From Pseudarthrobacter siccitolerans (lineage in GTDB: Bacteria; Actinomycetota; Actinomycetes; Actinomycetales; Micrococcaceae): a DNA stretch of 64,000 nt. The notes under the pieces are model-generated. The model was given only the letters and a program-made list of their open reading frames with translations. It ran no database searches and had not been told where the DNA came from. Each line of letters begins with the position of its first letter. The stretch's first letter is position 1. Of this stretch, positions 52,935-62,158 are shown piece after piece. A program made the translations under genes and the position numbers. The DNA is taken from the NCBI RefSeq assembly GCF_030823375.1, contig NZ_JAUSXB010000001.1, positions 2,728,001 to 2,792,000 on the forward strand, written 5' to 3'.

Positions 52935-53110
52935 GGGACCTGATCGTTCAGTTCGACGGTAAAGCGGCCCGGGCCGTGCTTGGTGACGAGGATGCCCCGT
53001 ACGGGGTTTTCCTGGGCCAGGGCCAGAAGCCGTTGGATGGAGGAGTTCAGCTTCTCATCAGCCTCAGACCTGGTCGTGGCCACGATCGCCAGGCAGTGCG
53101 GTGTTCCCAT
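52859..53110 (-). CDS. Small hypothetical protein, paralogue of the gene at 24245
   Basis: An 83-residue soluble protein whose ATG follows AAAGG. Residues about 39-62 (RGILVTKHGPGRFTVELND, then QVPYGETWE) closely match the 67-residue protein at 24245-24448 (RHGILVTRHGVDKFTVALSE). Residues 1-38 look like one helix. It lies downstream of the GH3 operon and on the same strand after a terminator. Function unknown. Confidence 0.65.
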   Translation of the reverse strand: MGTPHCLAIVATTRSEADEKLNSSIQRLLALAQENPVRGILVTKHGPGRFTVELNDQVPYGETWESLRFTALDGESHVSSSVR

Positions 53111-53132
53111 GGAATTCCTTTCAGGGCCTGCA

Positions 53133-53161
53133 GGGGGCCGTGCGGTTTACGCACGGCCCCC
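53133..53161 (-). terminator. Hairpin terminator after the GH3 gene
   Basis: GGGGGCCGTGCG and CGCACGGCCCCC form a 12-bp stem with a GTTTA loop, 11 bp downstream of the GH3 stop at 53173. Confidence 0.75.
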
Positions 53162-53172
53162 AGTCTGTGGGC

Positions 53173-55536
53173 TTAGTTGCCTGCTGCCACCATGACGCGG
53201 CAGTGCAGGCTGCGGGTGTGGTCGACGATCCGCGTTTCACCGGTAAGGGTGATGCTGGCGGTAAGGCGGATGTCCCCGCTGGAAGCTCCGAAGCGCAGTT
53301 CCAGGTCACCGGCCTCAACGATCCGCTTGCCATCCCGGCCGGTGAATGATGTGACGTCGGCGGGCACCGTGAAGGAAACCCGCGCCGAAGCTTTAGGCTC
53401 GAGCGGCACACGGGCATAGCCCACCAGTTTCTGCACGGGGCGGACCACTGAGGCCACCGGATCGTGCAGGTACAGCTGGACAAGTTCGACGCCGGCCCGG
53501 TCACCGGTGTTTGTCACGGTGATGCTTGCCTTTGCGGCGCCGTCCACTGCAACTGTCGACGCCCCCTCCAGTGCCAGGCCGCCCCATTGGAAGGTGGTGT
53601 AGCTGAGGCCATGGCCGAAGGGGAAAGCGGCGGCAGGATCGATGTTGGAGACGCTGCTGGCCTGGGCCAGCGGGGGAGCCAGGTAGGTTGACGGCTGCGC
53701 GCCCGGCCTGGCCGGAATGCTCACCGGCAGCCGTCCGCTGGGGTTGACGCTGCCGCTGAGGATCTTCGCCACCGCCTGGCCGCCTTCCTCGCCCGGGAAG
53801 AATGCCTGCACTATGGCGGCGGCATTTTCGACGGCAGATCCCACCGCATAGGGACGGCCAGTCAGGAGTACCAGCACCACTGGCACGCCGGTTTCGATCA
53901 GCCGGTCCAGCAGTTGCTGCTGGGCGCCCGGAAGCACCAGGGATTCCACGTCGCAGCCTTCACCGCTGGTTCCCCTGCCAAACAGGCCGGCGCGGTCGCC
54001 CAGAACGGCGATGACGACGTCGGCGGCGGTGGCGGCAGCAACGGCGTCGTCGAATCCTTCGGTGGAAGCGCCGTCAATGGTGCAGCCGGCGGTCACCGTG
54101 ATGGCGCTTTCGGGGAATTCGGCCCGCAGGGCCTGGGCCACGGTGGGCAGCTCAATGCCAACCGGGACGTCGGGGTGCTGCCCGCCGACGTGTGCCGGGA
54201 AGGAGTAGCAGCCGAGGAATGCCTGCGTGTTGTCCGCGTTGGGTCCGACGACGGCGATCCGGCCGGGATTGAGCAGCGGCAGGATCCCGTTGTTGCTGGC
54301 CAGGATGATGGATTGTTCGGCAATCCGGGCGGCAAGCTTCCGGTTGGCCTCGGAGTCCAGGTTGATGCTGCCTTCCAAGCCCGCAGTGCTGCGCGGATCT
54401 ACGTTCTGCAGGGCAGGCGGAACAGCAGACCAGTCCTCGTCCAGCAGGCCCAGTTCGATTTTCTGCACAAGCACCCGGCGCAGGGCGCGGTCAATGAGGT
54501 CGACAGGGACGCGGCCGGCCTCGACTTCGGTGATGAGGTGCTCGCCGAACGCGTGCACTGTGGGAAGTTCGACGTCGACGCCCGCGGCCAAGGCGGCTGC
54601 TGCGGCCTGACCCAGGGAACCGGCGATCCCGTGAAGGTTCTTGAGGAAGGCGACGCCGAAGTAGTCGGCCACCACCGTTCCGCTGAATCCCCAGGTGTTG
54701 CGCAGGAGATCGGTCAGCAGCGATGCGTCTGCAGCGGTGGGGACGCCGTCCAGGTCCGTGTAGGCGTGCATCACGGAGCGGACGCCGGACTCGCGGACAG
54801 CCATCTCGAAGGGCGGAAGCAGGACGTCTGCCAGTTCCCGGGCGCCAACGGAAACCGGGGCAAGGTTCCGGCCTGCCTTGGAGGCCGAATAGCCCACAAA
54901 GTGCTTCAGCGTGGCCACGATACCGCTGCTTTCCAGGCCCTGGATGTAGGCGGTTGCCAGTGTTCCGATCAGGTAGGGATCCTCGCCGATGGTTTCCTCC
55001 ACCCGGCCCCAGCGCGCGTCGCGGACCACGTCCAGGACAGGGGCGAGGCCCTGATGCACGCCAAGTGAACGCATGTCGGCCCCTATCGCAGCCCCCATCG
55101 TCCGGATGAGGTCAGCGTTGAAGGTGGCACCCCATGCCAGGGGTACGGGGTAGGCGGTGGCCTGCCACGTAGCGAAGCCTGCGAGGCATTCCTCGTGGAC
55201 CAGGGCCGGGATGCCGAAGCGGTTGGCCGCGGCAATGCGCTGCTGGGTCCGCTGCAGGGACAGGGCGCCCAGTGCCGGGTCCACCGGCGCGGTTCCGAAC
55301 GGCCTGGTGAGCTGTCCCAGGCCGTCGGGCAGGATCTGGTCGAGGTCCACGTCCGGGTTCATCTCATTCTGGTGCGGCGCTACTTCGCCGCCCTCACTGG
55401 AAGCCCCCACCCACACTCCATAGAGCTGCGCGGTCTTCTCCCGCAGTGTCATGGCTGCAATGAGGCTGTCGGCGCGCTCTTGCGGGGTGGAGGCGGTGCT
55501 GCGCCAGGGAGCGCTGTGGGTTGTTGTTTCTGTCAT
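53173..55536 (-). CDS. Glycoside hydrolase family 3 beta-glycosidase (glucosidase/xylosidase)
   Basis: A 787-residue GH3 enzyme. The barrel has RWGRVEETIGEDPYL (about 175-190), LKHFVGYSA (210-218), and the nucleophile Asp291 in VVADYFG. The beta-sandwich domain (GEGCDVESLVLPGAQQQLL) and the C-terminal fibronectin-III-like domain (FPFGHGLSYTTF, then VVRPVQKLVGYARV) follow. No signal peptide, so it acts inside on imported oligosaccharides. ATG 55536 is two bases from the permease stop. With a xylanase nearby beta-xylosidase activity is plausible; beta-glucosidase is equally possible. Confidence 0.9.
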   Translation of the reverse strand: MTETTTHSAPWRSTASTPQERADSLIAAMTLREKTAQLYGVWVGASSEGGEVAPHQNEMNPDVDLDQILPDGLGQLTRPFGTAPVDPALGALSLQRTQQRIAAANRFGIPALVHEECLAGFATWQATAYPVPLAWGATFNADLIRTMGAAIGADMRSLGVHQGLAPVLDVVRDARWGRVEETIGEDPYLIGTLATAYIQGLESSGIVATLKHFVGYSASKAGRNLAPVSVGARELADVLLPPFEMAVRESGVRSVMHAYTDLDGVPTAADASLLTDLLRNTWGFSGTVVADYFGVAFLKNLHGIAGSLGQAAAAALAAGVDVELPTVHAFGEHLITEVEAGRVPVDLIDRALRRVLVQKIELGLLDEDWSAVPPALQNVDPRSTAGLEGSINLDSEANRKLAARIAEQSIILASNNGILPLLNPGRIAVVGPNADNTQAFLGCYSFPAHVGGQHPDVPVGIELPTVAQALRAEFPESAITVTAGCTIDGASTEGFDDAVAAATAADVVIAVLGDRAGLFGRGTSGEGCDVESLVLPGAQQQLLDRLIETGVPVVLVLLTGRPYAVGSAVENAAAIVQAFFPGEEGGQAVAKILSGSVNPSGRLPVSIPARPGAQPSTYLAPPLAQASSVSNIDPAAAFPFGHGLSYTTFQWGGLALEGASTVAVDGAAKASITVTNTGDRAGVELVQLYLHDPVASVVRPVQKLVGYARVPLEPKASARVSFTVPADVTSFTGRDGKRIVEAGDLELRFGASSGDIRLTASITLTGETRIVDHTRSLHCRVMVAAGN

Positions 55537-55538
55537 GA

Positions 55539-56357
55539 TTACTTTCCGCCAGCGCCCATAAGGCCCTGGACTAGCGCGCGGCGCGCGAAGAGGTAGGCGA
55601 GCAGTACCGGCACCATGGAAAGCGTCACGGCCGCCAGGAGTCCGGGGATGTTGATGCCGAACTGTGTCTGGAAGTTGAACAGGCCCAGCGTGACCACACG
55701 CGTGGATTCGGACTGGGTCAGGATCAGTGGGAAGAGGAAGCCGTTCCACGCCTGGAGCGCGGAGAACACGGCGATGGTGGACAGGCCACCCTTGGACAGC
55801 GGCAGTACCAGGCGCAGGAAGGAACGGGCGGGGGAGGCGCCGTCCATGGCCATGGCCTCATAAAGTTCAGGAGTGATGTCCCGCATGGTGCCGCTGAGGA
55901 TGATCGTGCAGATGGGGAGTGCGAAAGCAGCCGTCGGGAGGATGACGCCGAGCAGGTTGTCATAGAGGCCCACGGTATTGATCAGGTAGAACACCGGAAC
56001 GATGACTGCCTGGGCGGGAATCGCCAGGCCAAGCAGGAACAGGCGGAAGATGGCCGTGGCGGCGCGGCTCTCGCTCCGGACAATGGCGTAGCTCAACGGG
56101 GGAACCAGGAGCAGCACCAGGCCGACAACCCCGGCGGTAACGATGATGGTGTTCACGAAGTACCGGCCAAAGCCGCTGGTGATGGCATCCACGTAGTTCT
56201 GCAGCGTGAAGCTGGTGGGGAACGACAGCGGCCCGTTGTCGCCGAACTCGGCGCGGGTCTGGAAGGTCGCGGACAGCATGACGTACAGCGGAACAGCGAC
56301 GATGGCCAGCCAGATGAAGGCGCCGATGCCGGCAAGGTAATTCGGACGCGTTTTCAT
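55539..56357 (-). CDS. Carbohydrate ABC transporter permease (MalG type)
   Basis: A 272-residue permease with six helices and EAA loop ELYEAMAMDGASPARSFLRLVLPLSKGGL (about 170-200). It begins directly after the stop of the partner permease and is followed by the GH3 gene, so all are one transcript. Its end LVQGLMGAGGK is shortened relative to the usual GAVKG. The importer has no own ATPase. Confidence 0.9.
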   Translation of the reverse strand: MKTRPNYLAGIGAFIWLAIVAVPLYVMLSATFQTRAEFGDNGPLSFPTSFTLQNYVDAITSGFGRYFVNTIIVTAGVVGLVLLLVPPLSYAIVRSESRAATAIFRLFLLGLAIPAQAVIVPVFYLINTVGLYDNLLGVILPTAAFALPICTIILSGTMRDITPELYEAMAMDGASPARSFLRLVLPLSKGGLSTIAVFSALQAWNGFLFPLILTQSESTRVVTLGLFNFQTQFGINIPGLLAAVTLSMVPVLLAYLFARRALVQGLMGAGGK

Positions 56358-57311
56358 TTAGAGCCCCTCCATGGAACTGCGCATTTTGTCGTATCCGGAA
56401 ACGCGCACCACCGCGAAGGAGATTGCGGTGGAGATGACGACGAGTACGAGCGCAATTGCGCTGCCGGTGCCGAAATCGAACCGGCGGAACGCTTCCTGGT
56501 ACATGTGGAAAGCAGTGATGGTGGTGCCGGTTCCCGGTCCGCCGTTGGTCAGGATGAGGACTGTTTCAAAGGTGGTCAGGCCGCCCACCACCATGAGGAT
56601 CACAGATGTGATGATGCTGTTCTTCAGCTGCGGCAGCGTGATGCTGACGAACTGCCTGACGGTCCCGGCGCCGTCGATGGACGCGGCCTGGTACAGAACC
56701 GGGGGGATCTGCCGAGCAGCTCCCTGGTAAATCAGGGTATGGAACGGCGTGAACTGCCACATGCCCACGAAGATCAGTACCGCAATGGCACCGTTCTGGC
56801 TGCCCAGGACGTTCCCGTCCCCAAACAGCCAGGACATCTGGCCGGGGATTCCGAAGTTGGGGTCGAGCAGGGCCCGCCACAGGACGGAAATCGCAGCCGA
56901 GGACAGGAGCAGGGGAACGAAGTAGATGGCGCTCAGGATGGCGCGGTTTTTTTGATTGCCGGCCGCCCAGACGCCCAGCAGGATGCTCAGCGGAGTCTGG
57001 GTGACGATGCCGAGCACAATGAAGAGCAGGCTGAGCCAGAGGCTTTGAAGCATGACCGGGTCTGCGAAGAGGGCTTCCCAGTTCTTCAGCCCCACGAATT
57101 TAGGGTCGCCGAGGCCGCTCCACCGGGTGAAGGACAGCACGGCCACCGCGATCAGCGGGACCAGCGCGAAGAGTCCAAAGAAAATGCTGGCAGGAAGGGC
57201 CCAGACAAAGCCGGGGCGGCTCGCGGAGGAGCCGCTCCGGCCTGCCGGGCGGCCCTGTTGGGGGCCGCCCGCACGTGCCGGGCGCCTGCGTTTTGCAAGC
57301 GTCGTCGTCAT
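56358..57311 (-). CDS. Sugar ABC transporter permease (MalF type)
   Basis: A 317-residue permease from ATG 57311, with a 40-residue basic Gly/Pro-rich N-terminus before the first helix. Six helices, with EAA loop VLYQAASIDGAGTVRQFVSITLPQLKNSI (about 215-243) nearly like that of the 47322 permease (SLYEAAQIDGAGTVKQFF), so the two importers are related. It forms the heterodimer with the MalG-type permease. Confidence 0.9.
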   Translation of the reverse strand: MTTTLAKRRRPARAGGPQQGRPAGRSGSSASRPGFVWALPASIFFGLFALVPLIAVAVLSFTRWSGLGDPKFVGLKNWEALFADPVMLQSLWLSLLFIVLGIVTQTPLSILLGVWAAGNQKNRAILSAIYFVPLLLSSAAISVLWRALLDPNFGIPGQMSWLFGDGNVLGSQNGAIAVLIFVGMWQFTPFHTLIYQGAARQIPPVLYQAASIDGAGTVRQFVSITLPQLKNSIITSVILMVVGGLTTFETVLILTNGGPGTGTTITAFHMYQEAFRRFDFGTGSAIALVLVVISTAISFAVVRVSGYDKMRSSMEGL

Positions 57312-57321
57312 GGTTATTTTC

Positions 57322-58620
57322 CTAGAGGCTCTGCATGGCCTTGATGAAGCCGTCTTCATCGATCTGTCCGCTGAAGAACTGCGAGACGGCGGTAAGGATG
57401 GTTACGGTTGCTTCCGGCGGGTACGCCTGGTCCCACGAAAGCTGGAAGGATGGAGCCTCTTTCACCAGGTTGAACTGGTACTTGGCGTATTCAGGATCTG
57501 CTGCCTTGTCCAGGAACTTCTCTGTGTTGGTGGTGGTGGGCAGGTTTCCAATGGCTACCTGCTCCTGGACAAACTGGTCCGAGTACATGAGCTTCAGGAA
57601 ATCGCGGGCTGCTTCCGGGTAGCGCGTGTTCTTGTTGATCGAGTAGAAGTTGTTCGGGTTGCCTACCAGGTTGTTCGCGTCGCCAATCCCGCCCTCGATC
57701 TTTGGGAACTCGCTGTAGCCAAGGACGTCGGCCGCGAACGCTGCATTGTTGCTCTGCTGCGTGGAGTACTCCCAGGACCCCATGAGTTCAAAGCCCGCCT
57801 TGCCGCTGGCCAGCAGGGCAGGCGCTCCGCCGTCGGTGAACTTCACGGAGTCGAAGTTGGTGCCGAAGGCACCTGCATCAACCAGTTCGCGAAGCATGCC
57901 GAGGGCTTTCCGGCTTTCCGGAGATGCCCAGACGCCTGTGTCGCCCTGCAGCGCCTTCTGGAACAGGCCTTCGCCTGCGACGCGGTCGTAGATGTACTCA
58001 AACCACATCAGCGTGGGCCACCGGTCGCCGGCACCCAGGGCGATAGGCGTGATGCCCTTGTCCTTGAGGATCTTCACGTCCGCCAGCAGTTCCTCCCAGG
58101 TGGCCGGAGGCGCGGCGATTCCCGCGTCGGCGAGGACCTTTGAGTTGTTGAAGAGCATGACGGGCTGTGTTCCGCGCATGGGAACGCCATATGCTTTGCC
58201 GTCGATAACCGCTTTTTCGAACACCGAGGGCAGGAAGGCATCCTTCAGTTGGGGATCTTCCTTAACGAAGTCGTCCAAAGGAAGAACCAGGTCGGCATCG
58301 ACAAAACTCTTAATGCTGCCGCCGCCCCAGTTGAAGAAGATGTCAGGTGCGGTGGGGGTGTCAATGATCGTCTGCAGCTTCGACTGGTACTCTGCGCCCG
58401 GGATCTTATCGAGGACCACCTTCACCTGGGAGGTGGCGTTGAAGGCGTCAATCATCTTCTGTTCTACTGTGTTGCCTGCATCGCCGTACATGGCAACGTG
58501 GATTTCGTTCTCAGGCCGGCTCGACGCGCCGGACCCGCCAGAGCAACCGGCCATCGTCAGGCCAAGGGCAAGAGCCGCACCGCCGGCAATGCCGCGGGCG
58601 ACCCATCCGTGCTTGTTCAT
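57322..58620 (-). CDS. Sugar ABC transporter substrate-binding lipoprotein
   Basis: A 432-residue family-1 solute-binding protein from ATG 58620. The Sec-type signal ends in the lipobox MAGC with Cys26. IHVAMYGDAGNTVEQKMIDAFNATSQ opens the first lobe; PDIFFNWGGGSIKSFVDADLVLPLDD matches the other importer's IIYGWGGGGLKTYVEANQVDDL, showing common origin. It binds an oligosaccharide, probably a xylo- or gluco-oligosaccharide given the GH3 gene in the operon. Operator half-sites sit in its leader. Confidence 0.9.
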   Translation of the reverse strand: MNKHGWVARGIAGGAALALGLTMAGCSGGSGASSRPENEIHVAMYGDAGNTVEQKMIDAFNATSQVKVVLDKIPGAEYQSKLQTIIDTPTAPDIFFNWGGGSIKSFVDADLVLPLDDFVKEDPQLKDAFLPSVFEKAVIDGKAYGVPMRGTQPVMLFNNSKVLADAGIAAPPATWEELLADVKILKDKGITPIALGAGDRWPTLMWFEYIYDRVAGEGLFQKALQGDTGVWASPESRKALGMLRELVDAGAFGTNFDSVKFTDGGAPALLASGKAGFELMGSWEYSTQQSNNAAFAADVLGYSEFPKIEGGIGDANNLVGNPNNFYSINKNTRYPEAARDFLKLMYSDQFVQEQVAIGNLPTTTNTEKFLDKAADPEYAKYQFNLVKEAPSFQLSWDQAYPPEATVTILTAVSQFFSGQIDEDGFIKAMQSL

Positions 58621-58633
58621 CTTCGAACGCCTC

Positions 58634-58660
58634 TCGAAAGTTTCGATATTTTGATCGAAA
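58634..58660. promoter_or_regulatory. LacI-type operators before the GH3 importer operon
   Basis: TCGAAAGTTTCGA at 58634-58646 is a perfect odd palindrome, and ATCGAAA at 58654-58660 pairs with TTTCGAT at 58641-58647. They lie 14-40 bp upstream of the binding-protein start and beside the divergent LacI gene. Confidence 0.65.
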
Positions 58661-58747
58661 GTTATGTGATGCCTGCCAGTGTAAGTTGCGTTACACGGAG
58701 GGCGCAAGGCGAGACAATCCTCGACGCCAACGTGCCAAACTCCGGCT

Positions 58748-59782
58748 ATGCTGGTCCTCATGTCCAGCCCTGTATCGTCCGACGCGCGCGTTACCCTCGC
58801 CCAACTGGCGGAGGAGGCGGGCGTATCGCTGTCCACTATTTCGAAGGTTCTCAACGGACGCTCCGACGTTTCTCGTAAAACACGTTCGAAAGTTGAGGAG
58901 CTCCTTGAGGAGCACGGCTATAAGCGGCGAAAGACGTCGGCGTCTAAGTCAGCACTCCTGGAGCTTGTCTTTCATGAGCTCGAAAGTGCCTGGGCGCTGG
59001 AGATCATCCGCGGCGTCGAAAATGTCGCGAAGGCAAACGGCTTGAGCGTCATTCTCACTGAGAGCGGCACCAGGCACGCGCCCGGAGCGGATTGGGTGGA
59101 GGGCGTGATGGCGCGCCGGCCTGCGGGAGTGGTCCTGGTCTTTTCTGATCTGCCGCAGGAGTACCGGCAACAGCTGGACGCCCGCTCCATTCCCTTCGTT
59201 ATCATCGATCCCGCAGGCGACCCCGCCCCCGATGTGCCTTCGGTTGGTTCGGCCAACTGGGCCGGCGGCATGATGGCAACGCGCCACCTGATTGAACTTG
59301 GCCATACCCGCATTGCCGCCATTTCCGGGCCTGAGGACATGATGTGTTCACTGGCACGGATTGACGGCTACAGTTCCGCTCTGAATACGGCCGGCATTCC
59401 CATCGACCGGACCCTGATCCGGTACGGCGACTTCCGGGTGGACGGAGGCCGGAGCAATGCGCTTGAGCTGCTGCAGATGGAGCACCCGCCAACCGCCATT
59501 TTCGCCGGCAGTGACCTGCAGGCCCTTGGAGTGCTTGACGCCGCGCGCCAACTGGGGATTCCTGTCCCGGCCAGGCTGTCCATTGTGGGATATGACGATC
59601 TCCAGGTGGCCCGCTGGTCCAGCCCGGCGCTGACCACCGTCCACCAGCCGCTGATAGAAATGGCTGAGGAAGCCGCGCGGATGGTCCTGCGCCTGCAGGA
59701 CGGGGAGCGGCCGAACAACCTGCGCCTCGACCTCGCAACGTCGCTTGTGGTCCGCCAAAGCACTGCCATCTGCCCCGACTGA
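58748..59782 (+). CDS. LacI family transcriptional regulator
   Basis: A 344-residue repressor, or 340 if starting at ATG 58760. HTH: TLAQLAEEAGVSLSTISKVLNGRSDVSRKTRSKVEELLEEHGY (about 16-58). Ligand domain: VGSANWAGGMMATRHLIELGHTRIAAISG and FAGSDLQALGVLDAARQLGIPVPARLSIVGYDD. It is divergent from the GH3 importer operon and co-directional with the aldose epimerase that follows by 33 bp. TCGAAA palindromes lie in the divergent spacer. It probably represses the importer. Confidence 0.92.
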   Translation: MLVLMSSPVSSDARVTLAQLAEEAGVSLSTISKVLNGRSDVSRKTRSKVEELLEEHGYKRRKTSASKSALLELVFHELESAWALEIIRGVENVAKANGLSVILTESGTRHAPGADWVEGVMARRPAGVVLVFSDLPQEYRQQLDARSIPFVIIDPAGDPAPDVPSVGSANWAGGMMATRHLIELGHTRIAAISGPEDMMCSLARIDGYSSALNTAGIPIDRTLIRYGDFRVDGGRSNALELLQMEHPPTAIFAGSDLQALGVLDAARQLGIPVPARLSIVGYDDLQVARWSSPALTTVHQPLIEMAEEAARMVLRLQDGERPNNLRLDLATSLVVRQSTAICPD

Positions 59783-59815
59783 TGGTCGGGGCACCACCTT
59801 CCTGAAAGGAATGCC

Positions 59816-60727
59816 ATGTCATCCATTGCCGGGCCCAACGGAGAGCTGACCGTCCTCCGGGCGGGAGACTACGAGGCAACTGTCGCCAGCGTCGGAGCGG
59901 GACTGGTGAGTCTCTCCTTCCGGGGCCATGACATTATCCTGCCCTTCCCGGCGGATGAACTGCCCCCGGCGTATGCAGGGAAGGTGCTTATGCCGTGGCC
60001 CAACCGGGTTGCCTCCGGCGCCTACAGCTTTAACGGGCAGCGTTACGAGCTGCCGGTGAACGAGGCAGCCACCGGCAGTGCCCTGCATGGGCTTGCGCTG
60101 TGGAGCGGATGGCAGGTGGAGCGGCGCGGGGATTCTGAGGTGGTGCTCACGCATTTGCTGCACGGAGAGCCGGGTTATCCGTTCCAGCTCGCGCTCTCGG
60201 CCCGTTACGCACTGGATGCAGACACCGGGTTGCATGTAGAGCTCGGTGCCATGAACTGTGGCACCGCGGAGGCGCCTTACGGCACTGGCTCCCACCCCTA
60301 CATCACCGTGGGTGGTGAGGACATCTCCACCTGTGAATTGAGTTTCCGGGCCGGCAAGGTTCTCCAGACAGACGAAAAGCTTCAGCCCACTGAGCTCCTG
60401 GAAACTCCGGATACGGACTTCGACTTCTCGCAGCCCCGGGTACTGGCGGGGCAGTCGCTCGATCACGCTTTCACGGACTTGCCGGCGGGCAGATGGGACG
60501 TCACCCTGCGCAACCCCGCCCTCGAGCTTTCGGCAGTCGTGGAATCCACGGGTACCCAGGCGCCATGGATGCAGCTCTACTCCGGAGAGCTGCGCGGCCG
60601 GAGGGGGCTCGCTGTTGAGCCCATGACCTGCCCGCCGGATGCCTTTAATTCAGGCCAGGACCTGGTTGTCCTCAAACCCGGCGGGTCGCACTCCCTCACC
60701 TACCGCATCCACGCCGTGCAGGGCTAG
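59816..60727 (+). CDS. Aldose 1-epimerase family protein
   Basis: A 303-residue galactose-mutarotase-like protein. LMPWPNRVASGAYSFNGQRYELPVNE (about 58-83), SALHGLALWSGW (about 90) and APYGTGSHPYITVG (about 158, with a conserved His) are family blocks; RGLAVEPMTCPPDAFNSG near the end completes the site. It interconverts alpha and beta anomers of aldoses such as glucose, galactose or xylose. GAAAGGAATG includes the ribosome site. It likely shares a transcript with the LacI gene. Confidence 0.88.
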   Translation: MSSIAGPNGELTVLRAGDYEATVASVGAGLVSLSFRGHDIILPFPADELPPAYAGKVLMPWPNRVASGAYSFNGQRYELPVNEAATGSALHGLALWSGWQVERRGDSEVVLTHLLHGEPGYPFQLALSARYALDADTGLHVELGAMNCGTAEAPYGTGSHPYITVGGEDISTCELSFRAGKVLQTDEKLQPTELLETPDTDFDFSQPRVLAGQSLDHAFTDLPAGRWDVTLRNPALELSAVVESTGTQAPWMQLYSGELRGRRGLAVEPMTCPPDAFNSGQDLVVLKPGGSHSLTYRIHAVQG

Positions 60728-60741
60728 CAGCAGGAGGCAGT

Positions 60742-60784
60742 AAAGCGGCCCGGAACCAGTTCAAAACTGGTTCCGGGCCGCTTT
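60742..60784. terminator. Strong bidirectional terminator
   Basis: Two perfect 20-bp arms (60742-60761 and 60765-60784) flank a CAA loop, running from AAAGCGGCC to GGCCGCTTT. It lies between the convergent epimerase and xylanase genes and serves both. Confidence 0.88.
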
Positions 60785-60805
60785 GTCAGTATTCGGGGAA
60801 GTTTG

Positions 60806-61972
60806 TTACTGCTGGTAGGCGGGGTGGTGGACGTCGCGCTGCTCTCCACCCGGGGTTGCCTTGAGGAGGGTGGACTGCAGCGCGTAGTACGACGGCTTGC
60901 GGGTGTAGTCCTCCCACATCACGGTTGCCTCGCCCTCCTGGGCGAAGAAGACGGGAACCCAGGAGTACTTGTCGTTGAAGCCCCAGATAGTGAAGGACTT
61001 GCAGTCCTCCACATTCAGGCAAGCTTCGAGGGCCCGCTGGTAGTAGGTGGCCTGTTTCTCCAGTTGTGCCGCGGTGGGCTTGGTTCCTGCCGGGACGTCC
61101 ATCCGTACGTCGATCTCGGTGATGGACGTTTCCAGTCCCAGATCGTCGAAACGCTGGAGGTTGGCCTGCAGGTCTCCGGGGAAGCCGTACCGTGTGCTGA
61201 GGTGTCCCTGCACTGCGAAGCCGTCCACCTGGACGCCCTCGGCCTGGAGCTTCGGAATGAGCGCCAGGTACGCGTTGCTTTTCGCGTTGACGCTTTCCAC
61301 TCCGTAGTCGTTGAAGAAGAGCTTGGCGTTCGGGTCTGCTTCGTGGGCCCAGCGGAAGGCATCAGCGATGATCTCCGGCCCGAGTTCGCGGATCCAGATG
61401 TTGTCTGTGGTCCTGAGGGTGCCGTCGCCGTTGAAGATTTCGTTGGCGACGTCCCACTGCTGGATCTTGCCCGCGTAACGGCCAACAACGGTGGTGATGT
61501 GGTCCTTCAGGATGGACCGGAGTTCTTCCTTGTTGAAGCCCCCGTTCTCCAACCAGGCCGGGTTCTGGCTGTGCCAGAACAGGGTGTGGCCGCGAACCAC
61601 CTGGCCGTGCTGCTGTGCGAACTCAACGATGGCATCCATCTCGGCGAACCGGTACTGGTCCCGCTGGGGGTGGATGAATTCCCACTTCGCCTGGTTTTCC
61701 GGTGAGACGGAACTGAACTCCGCGGCCAGGACCTCCCGGTACTGCTGGTCATAGGTGAAGGGGTTGGGGTAGGGCATGGTTTCGTGGTGGCCGCCGCCGG
61801 CAACTGCGGTGCCTATCTTGACGTCCTTTGGTGCGGCCCAGCGCAGGGTGTCCTGTTTTGCAAGGCCAGGTGGCTGCGAGTGGTCATTCGCGTCTGCGAA
61901 TGCCGGCAGTGCCGTGGGAAGGACAAACGTCGACGCCAGGACGGTGGCGGCGACAAGTTTGGCAACCTTCAT
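60806..61972 (-). CDS. Secreted endo-1,4-beta-xylanase (GH10)
   Basis: A 388-residue GH10 enzyme. The signal peptide ends at ALPAFA (cut after residue 26). The barrel shows VVRGHTLFWHSQNP (125-138), WDVANEIF with acid/base Glu178, and ITEIDVR with nucleophile Glu286; FTIWGFNDKYSW is the conserved eighth strand. It cleaves xylan backbones outside the cell. No binding module is attached. A TTCCGGAA operator lies 55 bp upstream, shared with the deacetylase promoter, and a LacI gene is divergent. Confidence 0.92.
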   Translation of the reverse strand: MKVAKLVAATVLASTFVLPTALPAFADANDHSQPPGLAKQDTLRWAAPKDVKIGTAVAGGGHHETMPYPNPFTYDQQYREVLAAEFSSVSPENQAKWEFIHPQRDQYRFAEMDAIVEFAQQHGQVVRGHTLFWHSQNPAWLENGGFNKEELRSILKDHITTVVGRYAGKIQQWDVANEIFNGDGTLRTTDNIWIRELGPEIIADAFRWAHEADPNAKLFFNDYGVESVNAKSNAYLALIPKLQAEGVQVDGFAVQGHLSTRYGFPGDLQANLQRFDDLGLETSITEIDVRMDVPAGTKPTAAQLEKQATYYQRALEACLNVEDCKSFTIWGFNDKYSWVPVFFAQEGEATVMWEDYTRKPSYYALQSTLLKATPGGEQRDVHHPAYQQ

Positions 61973-62026
61973 TGAGAGCTCTCCTTTGAGGTACGAGTAA
62001 TCGGCCGATAAGCCAGACCGAACCGC

Positions 62027-62044
62027 TTCCGGAACTTTCCGGAA
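62027..62044. promoter_or_regulatory. LacI-type operator upstream of the xylanase
   Basis: TTCCGGAA-CT-TTCCGGAA (TTCCGGAA-AG-TTCCGGAA on the other strand) lies 55 bp before the xylanase ATG. It differs by one base from the site at 63244-63261 before the deacetylase. Confidence 0.7.
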
Positions 62045-62158
62045 GGCAGTCGTTGTAGATTAGGAAGATTCCGGAGCATGCGTCAAGGGTTTCGGTAAAA
62101 GTTTCGCTCCGGGGCCGAGCGTGAGAGCGTAAACTTGCAGCGAAACCAGGAGGAATGC

